Source: Maridesulfovibrio ferrireducens
Lineage (GTDB): Bacteria > Desulfobacterota > Desulfovibrionia > Desulfovibrionales > Desulfovibrionaceae
NCBI RefSeq assembly: GCF_900101105.1
Contig: NZ_FNGA01000003.1
Span: 310,001-374,000 of the forward strand
Length of the DNA: 64,000 nucleotides
Direction: 5' to 3'
This document shows, one piece after another, positions 25,560 to 33,874 of the stretch (within the stretch, counting starts at the first letter, position 1; every line of letters begins with the position of its first letter). The translations under genes and the position numbers were made by a program. The notes below the pieces were generated by a model. The model had not been told where the DNA came from and did no database searches. It was given only the letters and a program-made list of their open reading frames with translations.

Positions 25560-26120
25560 ATGAGATTAACCAGTGGTAAATATGGCGGTAGAGTTATAAA
25601 AACTGCCAGCGGACCCGGCTATCGTCCGGCTACATCAAAAGTTCGGCAGGCTGTTTTTTCAATGCTGGAATCGCGAGGCATTGAATGGGACGGTTTGCGT
25701 GTTGCGGATATGTTTGCCGGAAGCGGAAGCTTGGCTATAGAAGCTCTCAGCCGGGGGGCGGAATTCTCTCTTTTTGTTGAGAAAAATGGACGCGCTGCGG
25801 CTCTTATTAAGACAAACTTAAAAGAACTAGGCGTGTCCGCATCAGAATATAAAGTTTTAGCGACCGATTTATTTAAAGTGCTTTTACGGCCGCCTGAAAA
25901 AACTTTTGATTTAATTTTTATCGATCCTCCTTATGGTTATGACCTCTTGCCTAAAGCTCTTGATTCTGCCTTGAAAAAAGGGTGGCTGGCTGACGGAGGA
26001 TTTGTTCTTGCAGAGGTTGAGGCTCAAGCTGAGCCGCCGCATTCAGAATTAATTGATGAGCTTACTCTGCTTTCAGATAAGCTCTACGGTCAGACGAGGA
26101 TATTGTTATGGCGGAAGTAA
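25560..26120 (+). CDS. rsmD: 16S rRNA (guanine(966)-N2)-methyltransferase
   Basis: RsmD methylates G966 of 16S rRNA. The 186-residue protein begins with RLTSGKYGGRVIKTASGPGYRPATS-like substrate segment, has the SAM motif VADMFAGSGSLAIEALSRGA (about 47-66) and the catalytic FIDPPYGYD near 119-127. It starts four bases after the nuclease stop and its end overlaps coaD by 13 bases; rsmD-coaD adjacency is widely conserved. Confidence 0.94.
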   Translation: MRLTSGKYGGRVIKTASGPGYRPATSKVRQAVFSMLESRGIEWDGLRVADMFAGSGSLAIEALSRGAEFSLFVEKNGRAAALIKTNLKELGVSASEYKVLATDLFKVLLRPPEKTFDLIFIDPPYGYDLLPKALDSALKKGWLADGGFVLAEVEAQAEPPHSELIDELTLLSDKLYGQTRILLWRK

Positions 26121-26611
26121 AACAACTTACTGCAGTTTTTCCCGGAACATTTGATCCGTTTACTCGCGGACATTTCAGTCTTGTGACTCGGGGACTTAAA
26201 ACCTTTCATAAAGTTATTGTAGCTGTTGCAGGGAGTACCTCAAAAAATTGCCGCTTTTCATTGGATGAGCGGGTCGATATGGCAACCAGAATTTTTGGAG
26301 GAGAGCCACGGGTTCACGTAGAACCATTTGACGGTTTGCTTGTGCATTATGTGCAGAGAAGTCCGGCAAATGTTATTATGCGTGGACTGCGGGCGGTTTC
26401 TGATTTTGAGTACGAATTCCAGATGGCTCTGATGAATCGCCGTCTTGATAATGATATCCAGACTGTCTTTCTTATGACTGACTATAAGTGGATGTATCTC
26501 AGCTCTACTATTATAAAAGATGTAGCTGTAAATGGCGGAGATATTAAAGGATTGATTCCAAAACAGATTTATGAAGAAGTTTTGGAAAGGCTTGCTCCGG
26601 CCGGTAAATAA
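26108..26611 (+). CDS. coaD: phosphopantetheine adenylyltransferase
   Basis: CoaD makes dephospho-CoA from 4'-phosphopantetheine and ATP, the fourth step of CoA synthesis. The 167-residue protein shows the nucleotidyltransferase motif GTFDPFTRGH (13-22), RGLRAVSDFEYEFQMALMNR in the middle, and YLSSTIIKDVAVNGGD, where the ISSTx-type motif reads LSSTI. Length is standard. The gene overlaps rsmD and is followed by miaA three bases later. Confidence 0.96.
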   Translation: MAEVKQLTAVFPGTFDPFTRGHFSLVTRGLKTFHKVIVAVAGSTSKNCRFSLDERVDMATRIFGGEPRVHVEPFDGLLVHYVQRSPANVIMRGLRAVSDFEYEFQMALMNRRLDNDIQTVFLMTDYKWMYLSSTIIKDVAVNGGDIKGLIPKQIYEEVLERLAPAGK

Positions 26612-26614
26612 GTT

Positions 26615-27544
26615 ATGGATAAGCGTAAACCGGTTGTTTGCATATTAGGCCCTACAGGCGCAGGAAAGACTGCAACTTCTTTGGGAATGGCGAAACGTTT
26701 TCCTGCCCGTATCCTTAACTTTGATTCTCGTCAGGTTTATAAAGATTTTCCAATTATTACCGCTCAGCCCAGTCCGGAAGAAAGGGCGGTTTGTCCACAT
26801 GAACTTTATGGATTTATGCCGACTACCGGAATTATTACTGTCGCGGATTTTATCGAATTTGCTCATGAAAAAATAGAGCAGTCAGTTGATGAGCTGCCGA
26901 TACTTGTGGGTGGTACAGGTCTTTATTTAAAAGCTCTCACTTCGGGGCTTGCTCCGATTCCGGATATTCCAGATGAAATTCGTGCCAGAGTTCGAAAAAG
27001 AGCTGAAGAAGAAGGTTCGGCCGCTCTATTTGAGGAACTTCAGAGGGTTGACCCTGAATATGCCAAATGTACGCATCCTAATAATAAACAGCGTAATTCC
27101 CGCGCCATAGAAGTCTATGAAGGAACCGGTAAAAATTTTACGTGGTGGCATAATAGAGAAGTTCCACCGTCACCTTACCGCTTTCTTAAGATTGGTATAA
27201 AGGTAAATCTTGATGATTTAACTCCTTTACTTAATCGCCGGATCGATCAGATGATTGCAGCCGGGGCAATTGATGAAGCTCGCCGGGCATGGGATATTTG
27301 TCCTGATGAGAGTGCTCCGGGGTGGACCGGAATAGGGTGCAGTGAGCTTCTGGCATTTATTAAGGGTGATATTGATATAGATGAAGCCAAGCTTCTTTGG
27401 GCAAAAAATACCAGAGCTTACGCAAAACGGCAGTTGACCTGGTTTAACCGGGAAAAAGATATCCATTGGTTTTCTCCTGATGAGCCAAGTCAAATCGTGG
27501 AGTTTGCCGCAGCGTGGCTTGCGAAAAGTGATGTGGAAGGATAA
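26615..27544 (+). CDS. miaA: tRNA dimethylallyltransferase
   Basis: MiaA transfers a dimethylallyl group to N6 of A37 in tRNAs reading UNN codons. The 309-residue protein has the P-loop GPTGAGKT (12-19), FDSRQVYKDFPI, VGGTGLYLKALTSGL and the C-terminal RAYAKRQLTWFNRE. The start ATG lies three bases after the coaD stop, indicating coupling. Confidence 0.96.
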   Translation: MDKRKPVVCILGPTGAGKTATSLGMAKRFPARILNFDSRQVYKDFPIITAQPSPEERAVCPHELYGFMPTTGIITVADFIEFAHEKIEQSVDELPILVGGTGLYLKALTSGLAPIPDIPDEIRARVRKRAEEEGSAALFEELQRVDPEYAKCTHPNNKQRNSRAIEVYEGTGKNFTWWHNREVPPSPYRFLKIGIKVNLDDLTPLLNRRIDQMIAAGAIDEARRAWDICPDESAPGWTGIGCSELLAFIKGDIDIDEAKLLWAKNTRAYAKRQLTWFNREKDIHWFSPDEPSQIVEFAAAWLAKSDVEG

Positions 27545-27597
27545 GTCCTTTTGATACAGATTAAACGGTGATCCTTAATATAAAAATTGGAAAAAAT

Positions 27598-28632
27598 ATG
27601 AGATTATATTCATTTTTAGCTTTTGTTTTTTTGCTTGCCGCTCCGTCAGCGATTTATGCCGGAGGATTCGGTAACGACCTTGGGTATGTTGTTGATACTC
27701 CAGATAGCAAGATCAATTGGGGCCGCGGGTTAATTTCTGCTTCTGCTGAAATTCTTCCAATGCAGGATACTATTGATCCCATGCGGACAAAAGCTCTTGC
27801 CGTTAGGCAAAGCGGGATTAAGGCCCGTAAAAATTTACTGGACTCAATTCTCGGGTTGTCTTTAAGCAGCCGAGAGACTGTAGAACAAGTATTTAGTGAT
27901 GATATCAAAACCGCGACGATGCTTCGGGGGCTTGTTCAGAATTCGCTTTTACGCACTGAAGATACACTTGACGGAAAAGTTAAAGTTACGGCTTCTATGA
28001 ATATTATGGGAGAACTTGCTTCGATTATTATCCCGCCAACATTACCATTTCTTTCAGGAATTGCGCCGATGCTGTCTGAGGGCAGGGGCGAGGCTGTTGT
28101 TCAGGCTCCATTATTTACAGATGAAAACGGTGTTGAAGCTTCATACAGTGGAGTTGTCATAGATGCCCGGGGACTTACTTTGACTCCAATATTGCTGCCG
28201 GTTATTTATGACGGCAAAGGCGTGGGAGTGTACGGACCTTTCATCGTGAGCAGAGAGTCTGTTATTAAAAACGGTTTGGTTTCTTATGTAGTGGGTTCTT
28301 CTATAGGAAATTTCAGAGAGCGGGTTGGTAATTCTCCTCTTGTTGTTAAACCTGTAAGTTCTCATGGAACCGTGCGTGGGAATCTGATTTTGACACTTGA
28401 AGAATCTGCTAAATTCAGGGCGGCACTCAAAAGAAAATCTGTTATTGATAATTGCGCAGTAGTTATAATGATGGATGTTCCGGCAGGCGAAGGATCTGTA
28501 CAGATTTCGAATGATAACGGAACCGTTGGTATTGGTTTGGTTCCTGTGAAAAATGATTCTCCTGTAAAGGATTCCAGATTGCAGGAAGAAACAATAGTTG
28601 ATGAAGGCGCATCCCCTGCCTTGCAGCAGTAA
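27598..28632 (+). CDS. exported protein of unknown function (LPP20/FlgT-like N-terminal character)
   Basis: The 344-residue protein has a clear signal peptide (MRLYSFLAFVFLLAAPSAIYA). The segment after it, with AVRQSGIKARKNLLDSILGL, resembles the repeated LPP20/FlgT-N type domains of exported proteins; then SGVVIDARGLTLTPILLPVI and VYGPFIVSRESVIKNGLVSY appear, and the tail is hydrophilic. I start at the ATG at 27598 because it gives a normal signal peptide; a GTG ten codons upstream is possible. It is followed 21 bases later by another exported unknown with which it likely functions in the periplasm. Function unknown. Confidence 0.7.
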   Translation: MRLYSFLAFVFLLAAPSAIYAGGFGNDLGYVVDTPDSKINWGRGLISASAEILPMQDTIDPMRTKALAVRQSGIKARKNLLDSILGLSLSSRETVEQVFSDDIKTATMLRGLVQNSLLRTEDTLDGKVKVTASMNIMGELASIIIPPTLPFLSGIAPMLSEGRGEAVVQAPLFTDENGVEASYSGVVIDARGLTLTPILLPVIYDGKGVGVYGPFIVSRESVIKNGLVSYVVGSSIGNFRERVGNSPLVVKPVSSHGTVRGNLILTLEESAKFRAALKRKSVIDNCAVVIMMDVPAGEGSVQISNDNGTVGIGLVPVKNDSPVKDSRLQEETIVDEGASPALQQ

Positions 28633-28653
28633 TTTATAGATCGGAGTAATCAC

Positions 28654-29607
28654 TTGATCTTTTCAGAATATATTAAAAAAAGTTTTTTTGTCTTTTGTGT
28701 GTTGATGATCGCAACAGCCGCGGCTGTGCCTGCTTTTGCTGTCAAAGTTCAGATTTTTAAGCCAACCGAAGAGAACGTTTCAAGTAAAGATTTACGAGGT
28801 GAAGCTGTTTCGCAGGCTTTCGCACAAGCTCTTTTTGCTGAATCCGTACGTATGATGCCTTCAACGTTGTCTGCTGAGCGCAGTAATGCTTTAAAAGATA
28901 TGTTTGGTAATCATTATGAGGAATTTATAACTGGTTACCGCGATATGGATGTTAAATTTCAGGAGGATGGCGTTGCTGTCCGTATTGATGTTAATGTTAA
29001 TCGAAGCGCATTACGTGCTGTTCTGAAGAAGATGGGGCTTTTTTCAAATGCAGAGATAAGCGTTAAAGCAGATATTTCAGTTTCAAGCGGTAAAACCAAA
29101 CTGAATGAAACACAGCAGTTGGACCTTGATACGGAAGTGCAGAATCTGATGGTTCTTTATGGAGTGCAAAAAGCTGCTTCGACAGATTTATCTGCTCCTA
29201 AATTAAGTATTACTAAAATCGGAAAGAATAGGTGGGCGGGTGAACTCACTTCTGCCCACGGCAACTGGAAAGCCTCCGGCCGTACAGTCGAAAGAGTCTG
29301 GCAGAATTTGTGGGCTAAATTTTTTGATTCTGAAAATGTTGAAAGTATGATGAATCCGAAGGCCGTTCTAGTTGTGAATGGCTGGTTCAATCCTGATGGA
29401 GTCAGAGAGTTCGACAGGTTGTTGAAATCTTGGGATTCAGCTGTACAGGAAGTTCAACTGCTTGATGTAGAAATGAAACCGACTGCTGTTTCCGCAAGCT
29501 GGTCTCTAGAAGTCTCTGATCAGTGGGTTTTAAAAAGCTATCTTAATGATTATCTGCCTTCACGGGGGTTATCATTCAATATTGACGGGCTTAGCGGAGA
29601 TAAATAA
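28654..29607 (+). CDS. exported protein of unknown function, partner of the preceding gene
   Basis: This 317-residue protein starts with TTG, seven bases after CGGAG, and has a signal peptide ending near VPAFA. The body has a repeated alpha/beta character (DVKFQEDGVAVRIDVNVN; WAGELTSAHGNWKASGRTVE) and may contain two related domains, similar in style to DUF2066-type periplasmic proteins, though I cannot confirm that family. It sits between the other exported protein and a CDP-alcohol phosphatidyltransferase 13 bases downstream, so an envelope role is likely. No catalytic motif seen. Confidence 0.65.
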   Translation: MIFSEYIKKSFFVFCVLMIATAAAVPAFAVKVQIFKPTEENVSSKDLRGEAVSQAFAQALFAESVRMMPSTLSAERSNALKDMFGNHYEEFITGYRDMDVKFQEDGVAVRIDVNVNRSALRAVLKKMGLFSNAEISVKADISVSSGKTKLNETQQLDLDTEVQNLMVLYGVQKAASTDLSAPKLSITKIGKNRWAGELTSAHGNWKASGRTVERVWQNLWAKFFDSENVESMMNPKAVLVVNGWFNPDGVREFDRLLKSWDSAVQEVQLLDVEMKPTAVSASWSLEVSDQWVLKSYLNDYLPSRGLSFNIDGLSGDK

Positions 29608-29620
29608 AATAGGATAAAGA

Positions 29621-30208
29621 GTGACGAGGCAAAAAAACTGGAATATTCCTAACCTGATAACCATTTTCAGGATTCTGTTAACTCTGGGATTTGTGTTCTT
29701 ATACCTTGATCACAACTTCTTATGGGCATGGATTCTTTTTTTGGTGGCAGGATTTTCAGATGCTCTTGATGGCTTTCTAGCGCGAATTCTCAATCAGCGT
29801 ACGTCGCTAGGGGCGATGCTCGACCCGCTTGCTGATAAATTCCTTATTATTACATCTTTCCTGTGTCTCGCAATTCAAGGGCTAATTCCAAGCTGGCTGG
29901 CGTTACTTGTGGTCTTAAGGGATACAATAATTGTCGGAGGCTTATTCTTTTTGAAATCCTACGGAGTAGATGTTCAGAAGAAAATTAATCCTCTGATAAT
30001 CAGCAAGTTAACCACTGCTTTGCAATTACTACTTATATTCTCTGTTTTAAGCAGACTTTCTTTCGATCTTGATTTCTTTGAGATAGAGTACGTCCTTGAA
30101 TGGGCAACTGCTTTGTTTACGTTTATTTCTGGAGTTGTATATATAAAACAGGGATTCGCTATGTTTTTTGCTAAAAAGCAAGAATGTAAAAACCCCGGCT
30201 CACATTAA
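29621..30208 (+). CDS. CDP-alcohol phosphatidyltransferase (PgsA-like)
   Basis: The protein (195 residues, several membrane helices) carries the complete family motif: D-(A/G)-x-D-G-x2-A-R-x8-G-x3-D-x3-D as DALDGFLARIL and LGAMLDPLADK. It most likely makes phosphatidylglycerophosphate from CDP-diacylglycerol and glycerol-3-phosphate at the inner membrane, but cardiolipin or phosphatidylserine activity cannot be ruled out. The start codon is GTG with AGGA seven bases upstream. Its stop codon lies within the loop of the downstream terminator hairpin. Confidence 0.88.
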   Translation: MTRQKNWNIPNLITIFRILLTLGFVFLYLDHNFLWAWILFLVAGFSDALDGFLARILNQRTSLGAMLDPLADKFLIITSFLCLAIQGLIPSWLALLVVLRDTIIVGGLFFLKSYGVDVQKKINPLIISKLTTALQLLLIFSVLSRLSFDLDFFEIEYVLEWATALFTFISGVVYIKQGFAMFFAKKQECKNPGSH

Positions 30209-30225
30209 GTAAACCGGGGTTTTTA
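30188..30225. terminator. bidirectional terminator between pgsA-like and tatA
   Basis: ACCCCGG (30192-30198) pairs with CCGGGGT (30214-30220); A-run on the left and T-run on the right make it work on both strands. The pgsA-like stop codon (30206-30208) is in the loop. Confidence 0.88.
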
Positions 30226-30246
30226 CAGGCAAATCAAAGAAAACTG

Positions 30247-30438
30247 TTAAGCTTCCTTATCCTTGTCTTTGTCTTTTGAGGGAGTTACGTCAATTTCATC
30301 AGACTCACTACTGGCCCTTTTGAAATTTTGAATTGCACGGCCTAGCCCACTTCCCACTTCAGGAAGTTTTTTGGCACCGAATATCAGGATAATAATACCC
30401 AAAATCAAAAGAATTTCTGTTATTCCTAATCCAAACAT
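30247..30438 (-). CDS. tatA: Sec-independent translocase subunit TatA/TatE
   Basis: TatA forms the twin-arginine pore that exports folded proteins, including cofactor-bearing periplasmic redox enzymes important in sulfate reducers. The 63-residue protein has the N-terminal membrane helix ([20 protein letters not shown]), the [14 protein letters not shown] hinge and amphipathic helix, and a Lys/Asp-rich tail. I start at the ATG at 30438, as GGAGG is five bases before it; the upstream in-frame ATG includes that ribosome site. It stands alone, without tatB or tatC. Confidence 0.92.
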   Translation of the reverse strand: MFGLGITEILLILGIIILIFGAKKLPEVGSGLGRAIQNFKRASSESDEIDVTPSKDKDKDKEA

Positions 30439-30634
30439 TTTTTCCTCCAATGCTAGACGGTAGGGAACTTTTACACGGGCCGGGCATTAAGGTCAAGAAT
30501 GACTTTTCCTCTTAAAAACGCTTGTAAAAACTATCTTTTTGGTCTTTACAAAGTTTAAATGCGTAAATAGGTCTTCAGTGAAGTCTGTTTGTTGTTTTAA
30601 ACTGTAAATCTAATCACTGTTCAGGAGATTTTTT

Positions 30635-31003
30635 TTGGCAACTATTTCCAAAATGCCGGGACATATGTGTCGTTTTTATAAAAAAGGCAAATGTCTTTAC
30701 GATGAATTATTAAATCCCGGGTACAATGCGGAATTGCGGTGTAAAATTTTAGTTGGCCTTGAGGATGAGTATGATAAACTACTCAGGCAGGCTGAAGCTT
30801 TCAAGCTTAGCGCAGAGGTTGTTTCCGAGTTATGGGATCTCCGGATTGCAGAGCATCGGGCTTCTACGGGCGGATGCCATAAAAATACCATGCAGGGAGA
30901 GGACACATATCCTTTGTGTTCCGATGGTTACGAAGATATATGTTTATTGGAGTTTCCTCGCTGTGAAGGTATTTGCGATAAATTTATGCCTACTGAGGAT
31001 TAG
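30635..31003 (+). CDS. cysteine-rich protein of unknown function
   Basis: The 122-residue product has eight cysteines (C12, C20, C36, C81, C95, C103, C110, C114), spread as an N-terminal group and a C-terminal group around a central helix. The pattern suggests a metal site (zinc or Fe-S) but matches no family I can name. The start is TTG after CAGGAG. No signal peptide. It is followed by two other genes of unknown or unassigned role on the same strand. Function not predictable. Confidence 0.65.
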   Translation: MATISKMPGHMCRFYKKGKCLYDELLNPGYNAELRCKILVGLEDEYDKLLRQAEAFKLSAEVVSELWDLRIAEHRASTGGCHKNTMQGEDTYPLCSDGYEDICLLEFPRCEGICDKFMPTED

Positions 31004-31084
31004 ATTTTATTCGCAGAATGATTTTAAATTATGTACGGTTGTTCTAAATTTTAAAGCGACATCTTTAACCGATGGAGAATTGCC

Positions 31085-31882
31085 ATGTTGATATACTTCC
31101 CGCAGTTGCACGAAGAGTTGATAGCTGAAAAGGTTGAAGGTGCATTGCTTTTTGATCCCGGAGTTGACAGGGCACAGACAGAAGATGTTCTTGTTTTTAG
31201 GCCTGAAAACTTGCCTGTGGAGCCTGAGATGTGTCGCCGGATGATAGCAGACTTTATTAGTTATGGTGAAAGTCTTGGCAAAATGCTTAAAATGTTGTCC
31301 ATGCCTACTTCAAACCAGAAAGATCAATTCGGTGAAAGAACTTCTGCAATTGAAAATGAGCTGAATGCGCTTATTCGTGACACTCCTGCTGAGAAAAAAT
31401 CTGATACTGATCGCGTTCAGAATCAGGTTGTATTGGCTTTGGTATACGCTTACGAAGAGAAGCATCTTGAGCTTGCAGAAATTGAGCATAAATTGAATGA
31501 TAAGTGGTCCGGTTTCGGTACAAGTCTCGGGCTTGATGATGAAGATATAGCAGATCAGCAGGCTAGAGCGCTTGGGGGATTGTTTTCCAATGCTCCGGTT
31601 CAGACTGGTTCAAGAGTTGTTCTGCCATGGCAGAAAGTTCTTGAGGGTTTTGCTGCTCTTTTGCCTGAAAACTCTGCACTTGTCACAAGTGATGTTGACG
31701 CAGTTTCATTCTGGCGTGATCTGGAACTGGATTTTTATGAAAAAGAAGGCGTTTTGCCTGAGAAGGCAACTGTAGTAAGAGATAAGGCATGGAAGCTTTT
31801 AGGGCTTTCAAGTGCACCTGAAGAAAAGCCGTGGTTGGACCGGGAGTTTCTTGTCGCTCTGGCCGTCCCCGAAACAGAATAA
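31085..31882 (+). CDS. conserved-looking hypothetical protein
   Basis: This acidic, mostly helical 265-residue protein (e.g. VVLALVYAYEEKHLELAEIE) has no signal peptide, membrane helix or recognisable catalytic motif. ATG is used, although TGGAGAATTGCC upstream gives a ribosome site seven to eight bases away. It stops 14 bases before the HAD phosphatase gene and is probably co-transcribed with it. I do not recognise the family. Confidence 0.65.
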   Translation: MLIYFPQLHEELIAEKVEGALLFDPGVDRAQTEDVLVFRPENLPVEPEMCRRMIADFISYGESLGKMLKMLSMPTSNQKDQFGERTSAIENELNALIRDTPAEKKSDTDRVQNQVVLALVYAYEEKHLELAEIEHKLNDKWSGFGTSLGLDDEDIADQQARALGGLFSNAPVQTGSRVVLPWQKVLEGFAALLPENSALVTSDVDAVSFWRDLELDFYEKEGVLPEKATVVRDKAWKLLGLSSAPEEKPWLDREFLVALAVPETE

Positions 31883-31896
31883 ATGAGGTTTCATTA

Positions 31897-32586
31897 ATGG
31901 AAGGAATACATTTAAGCGATATAACTCCGCCTGAAGCTCTTAAAGAAATTAAGGGAATTATTTTTGATTGTGACGGGGTTTTGATCAGTTCATTTGACGC
32001 AAACAGGTGGTATTACAACTGGTTCAAAAATAAATTTAATCTTCCGCCTATGGATAAGGAAGAAGAAAAGTTTGCTCATGCGCATACTGTTTTTGAGTCC
32101 TTGGCGCATGTTCTTCCTGAAAAAAACTACGAAGAAGCTCTTGAACTCAGAAAGTTGCCTGAGCTTAGTGAAGCGTTGTCCTATATTCAAATAGAAGAGG
32201 GACTCCGCGAAGTCCTAGTGTGGCTTAGAGATAATAATATCCGTATGGCCATTAATACGAATAGAACTGATTCACTGCCTACTGTTTTGGAAAATCTTGA
32301 TATAGAAGGTTTCTTTTCTCCAACCGTTACGTCCACGCTTTTACCTAATTCAAAGCCCCATCCTGAAGGTGTTCATTATATTCTGGATAAGTGGTCTATG
32401 AAGCCGGAAGACGTCGTCTATATTGGAGATACTTGGATAGATGAATCATGCGCTTCCCGCGCAGGTGTTGAGTTCTGGGCTTATTGCAGTCCGCTGCTTA
32501 GTGCTTCGCTGTATATTTCAGATTATTGGGTTCTTCGTAGTTTGTTTGAAAAAGCCAAAAATAATGTTTGGCGCAAGTCGGAATAA
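31897..32586 (+). CDS. HAD-superfamily hydrolase (phosphatase-like)
   Basis: The 229-residue protein contains HAD motif I as IIFDCDGVLISS, motif II in MAINTNRT, motif III around NSKPHPEGVHYILDKW and motif IV as YIGDTWIDESCA. It is a class-I cap type resembling phosphoglycolate phosphatase; the true substrate is unknown. I begin at the ATG at 31897 (GAGG upstream), which avoids overlap with the preceding gene; an in-frame GTG/ATG 22 codons upstream lies inside that gene. Confidence 0.85.
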   Translation: MEGIHLSDITPPEALKEIKGIIFDCDGVLISSFDANRWYYNWFKNKFNLPPMDKEEEKFAHAHTVFESLAHVLPEKNYEEALELRKLPELSEALSYIQIEEGLREVLVWLRDNNIRMAINTNRTDSLPTVLENLDIEGFFSPTVTSTLLPNSKPHPEGVHYILDKWSMKPEDVVYIGDTWIDESCASRAGVEFWAYCSPLLSASLYISDYWVLRSLFEKAKNNVWRKSE

Positions 32587-32739
32587 GTCATGGTTTTAGT
32601 CTTTGATTTTTAATAATAAGTTCATTTTGTTAATATGCCCTAAAAAGTGTTGATTCTTAGGGCTTGCTGTGACAATTTGTAAACAAGAATGGAAGCGTAT
32701 ACTGCTTTTTCAATTCTATGCCTGTCAGGAGTATATTAA

Positions 32740-33030
32740 ATGGATTATGTGATTCTTGCCGTAGCTAAAGTTCTTCAGATTGTCCTCAATCTTTATATGT
32801 GGGTGGTTATTATTTCCGCTCTTATTACCTGGGTAAACCCTGATCCTTACAATCCCGTTGTTCGCTTTCTGCGTAAAGCAACCGAGCCTGTTTTTGCAAA
32901 GGTCAGGCAGTATATTCCATTCGTTAATATCGGTGGTTTCGACCTGTCTCCGATAGTTGTTATTTTGATTATTCAGATGCTTGATATTGCCTTGGTGGGC
33001 AATCTTACAAGACTTGCATATGGAATGTAG
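32740..33030 (+). CDS. YggT family membrane protein
   Basis: This 96-residue protein has two hydrophobic segments (about 5-30 and 65-90) and the family's central pattern: YMWVVIISALITWVNPDPYNP and GGFDLSPIVVILIIQ. YggT proteins occur next to cell-division and osmotic-stress genes; the exact role is unknown. Here the next gene, 16 bases on, is a DivIVA-domain protein, the usual neighbourhood. Confidence 0.9.
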   Translation: MDYVILAVAKVLQIVLNLYMWVVIISALITWVNPDPYNPVVRFLRKATEPVFAKVRQYIPFVNIGGFDLSPIVVILIIQMLDIALVGNLTRLAYGM

Positions 33031-33046
33031 CCTCTGGAGGTAGTGG

Positions 33047-33550
33047 ATGACCCTTTCGAAGATTGATTTACTTAATAAAAAGTTTTCAAAATCTCTTTTC
33101 GGGTATTCTAAAAGTGAAGTGGATCAGCTTATGATTGAGCTTGCTGAAGTTCTCGGTGCAACCGCCGATGACAAGAAGCAGCTTATGAAGAAGATTGAAC
33201 GCCGCGATTCCTCTATTCGAGAGTTTCGTCAGCGCGAAGAAACACTTCGTGACACTTTGATGACAACTCAAAGAATGATCGATGACCTCAAAGCAACTGC
33301 CAGAAAGGAAGCTGAGCTCATAATTAATGAGGCCCATTCAAGGGCTGAAGTTATTTTGCAGCAGGCACACAACCGTTTGGCTCAAATTCATGAAGACATT
33401 AACGAACTCAAACGCCAAAGAACAAGGTTTGAAGTTGAGCTTAAAGCTGTTCTTGAGTCTCATTTAAAGACACTTGAGATCAGTAATCCTGAACTTGAAA
33501 AAGTTGAAGCCATTGAAGCCAAACTTAAATTTTTCAAAAAAGCCAAATAA
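33047..33550 (+). CDS. DivIVA domain-containing protein
   Basis: The 167-residue protein starts with the membrane-binding DivIVA motif (SKIDLLNKKFSKSLFGYSKSEVDQ-like segment, residues 3-26) and continues as a long coiled coil through about residue 140 (RRDSSIREFRQREETLRDTL). Such proteins bind curved membrane at poles or division sites and recruit partners. GGAGG precedes the ATG. It lies between yggT and the DUF465 gene. In delta-proteobacteria the family is poorly studied, so the process it serves is open. Confidence 0.9.
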   Translation: MTLSKIDLLNKKFSKSLFGYSKSEVDQLMIELAEVLGATADDKKQLMKKIERRDSSIREFRQREETLRDTLMTTQRMIDDLKATARKEAELIINEAHSRAEVILQQAHNRLAQIHEDINELKRQRTRFEVELKAVLESHLKTLEISNPELEKVEAIEAKLKFFKKAK

Positions 33551-33642
33551 ATTCCGAGAGAAGATTTAAAAGTTGTACCGCGTTAGGATGGAATATTTTC
33601 CACTGACGCTTGAATATGCAAACCTCTGCAAAGGAGTTTCAA

Positions 33643-33861
33643 ATGGAAGCTAAAGACGTCGATTTGATTAGAACCCTAGTTGGTCAGGATGCGGAAATTA
33701 AAGGGCTATGGGATCAGCACTTAGATCTAAAAAAGATTATTGATAGATTTGAAAAGAAAGGTCTCCTAAACGAGACAGAAGTTCTTGAATTGAAAGAACT
33801 GAAAAAAAAGAAGTTGTCCGGAAAAACGAAATTGCATTTGTTGATTGAAAAATACAAATAA
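33643..33861 (+). CDS. DUF465 family protein (YdcH-like)
   Basis: This short (72-residue) charged coiled-coil protein has the DUF465 pattern: [18 protein letters not shown] followed by [23 protein letters not shown] start at the ATG at 33643, six bases after AAAGGAG. It is 13 bases upstream of ilvB, so likely part of the ilvBN transcript, but no link to amino-acid synthesis is known. Confidence 0.85.
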   Translation: MEAKDVDLIRTLVGQDAEIKGLWDQHLDLKKIIDRFEKKGLLNETEVLELKELKKKKLSGKTKLHLLIEKYK

Positions 33862-33874
33862 TAGGGAGAGAGCC

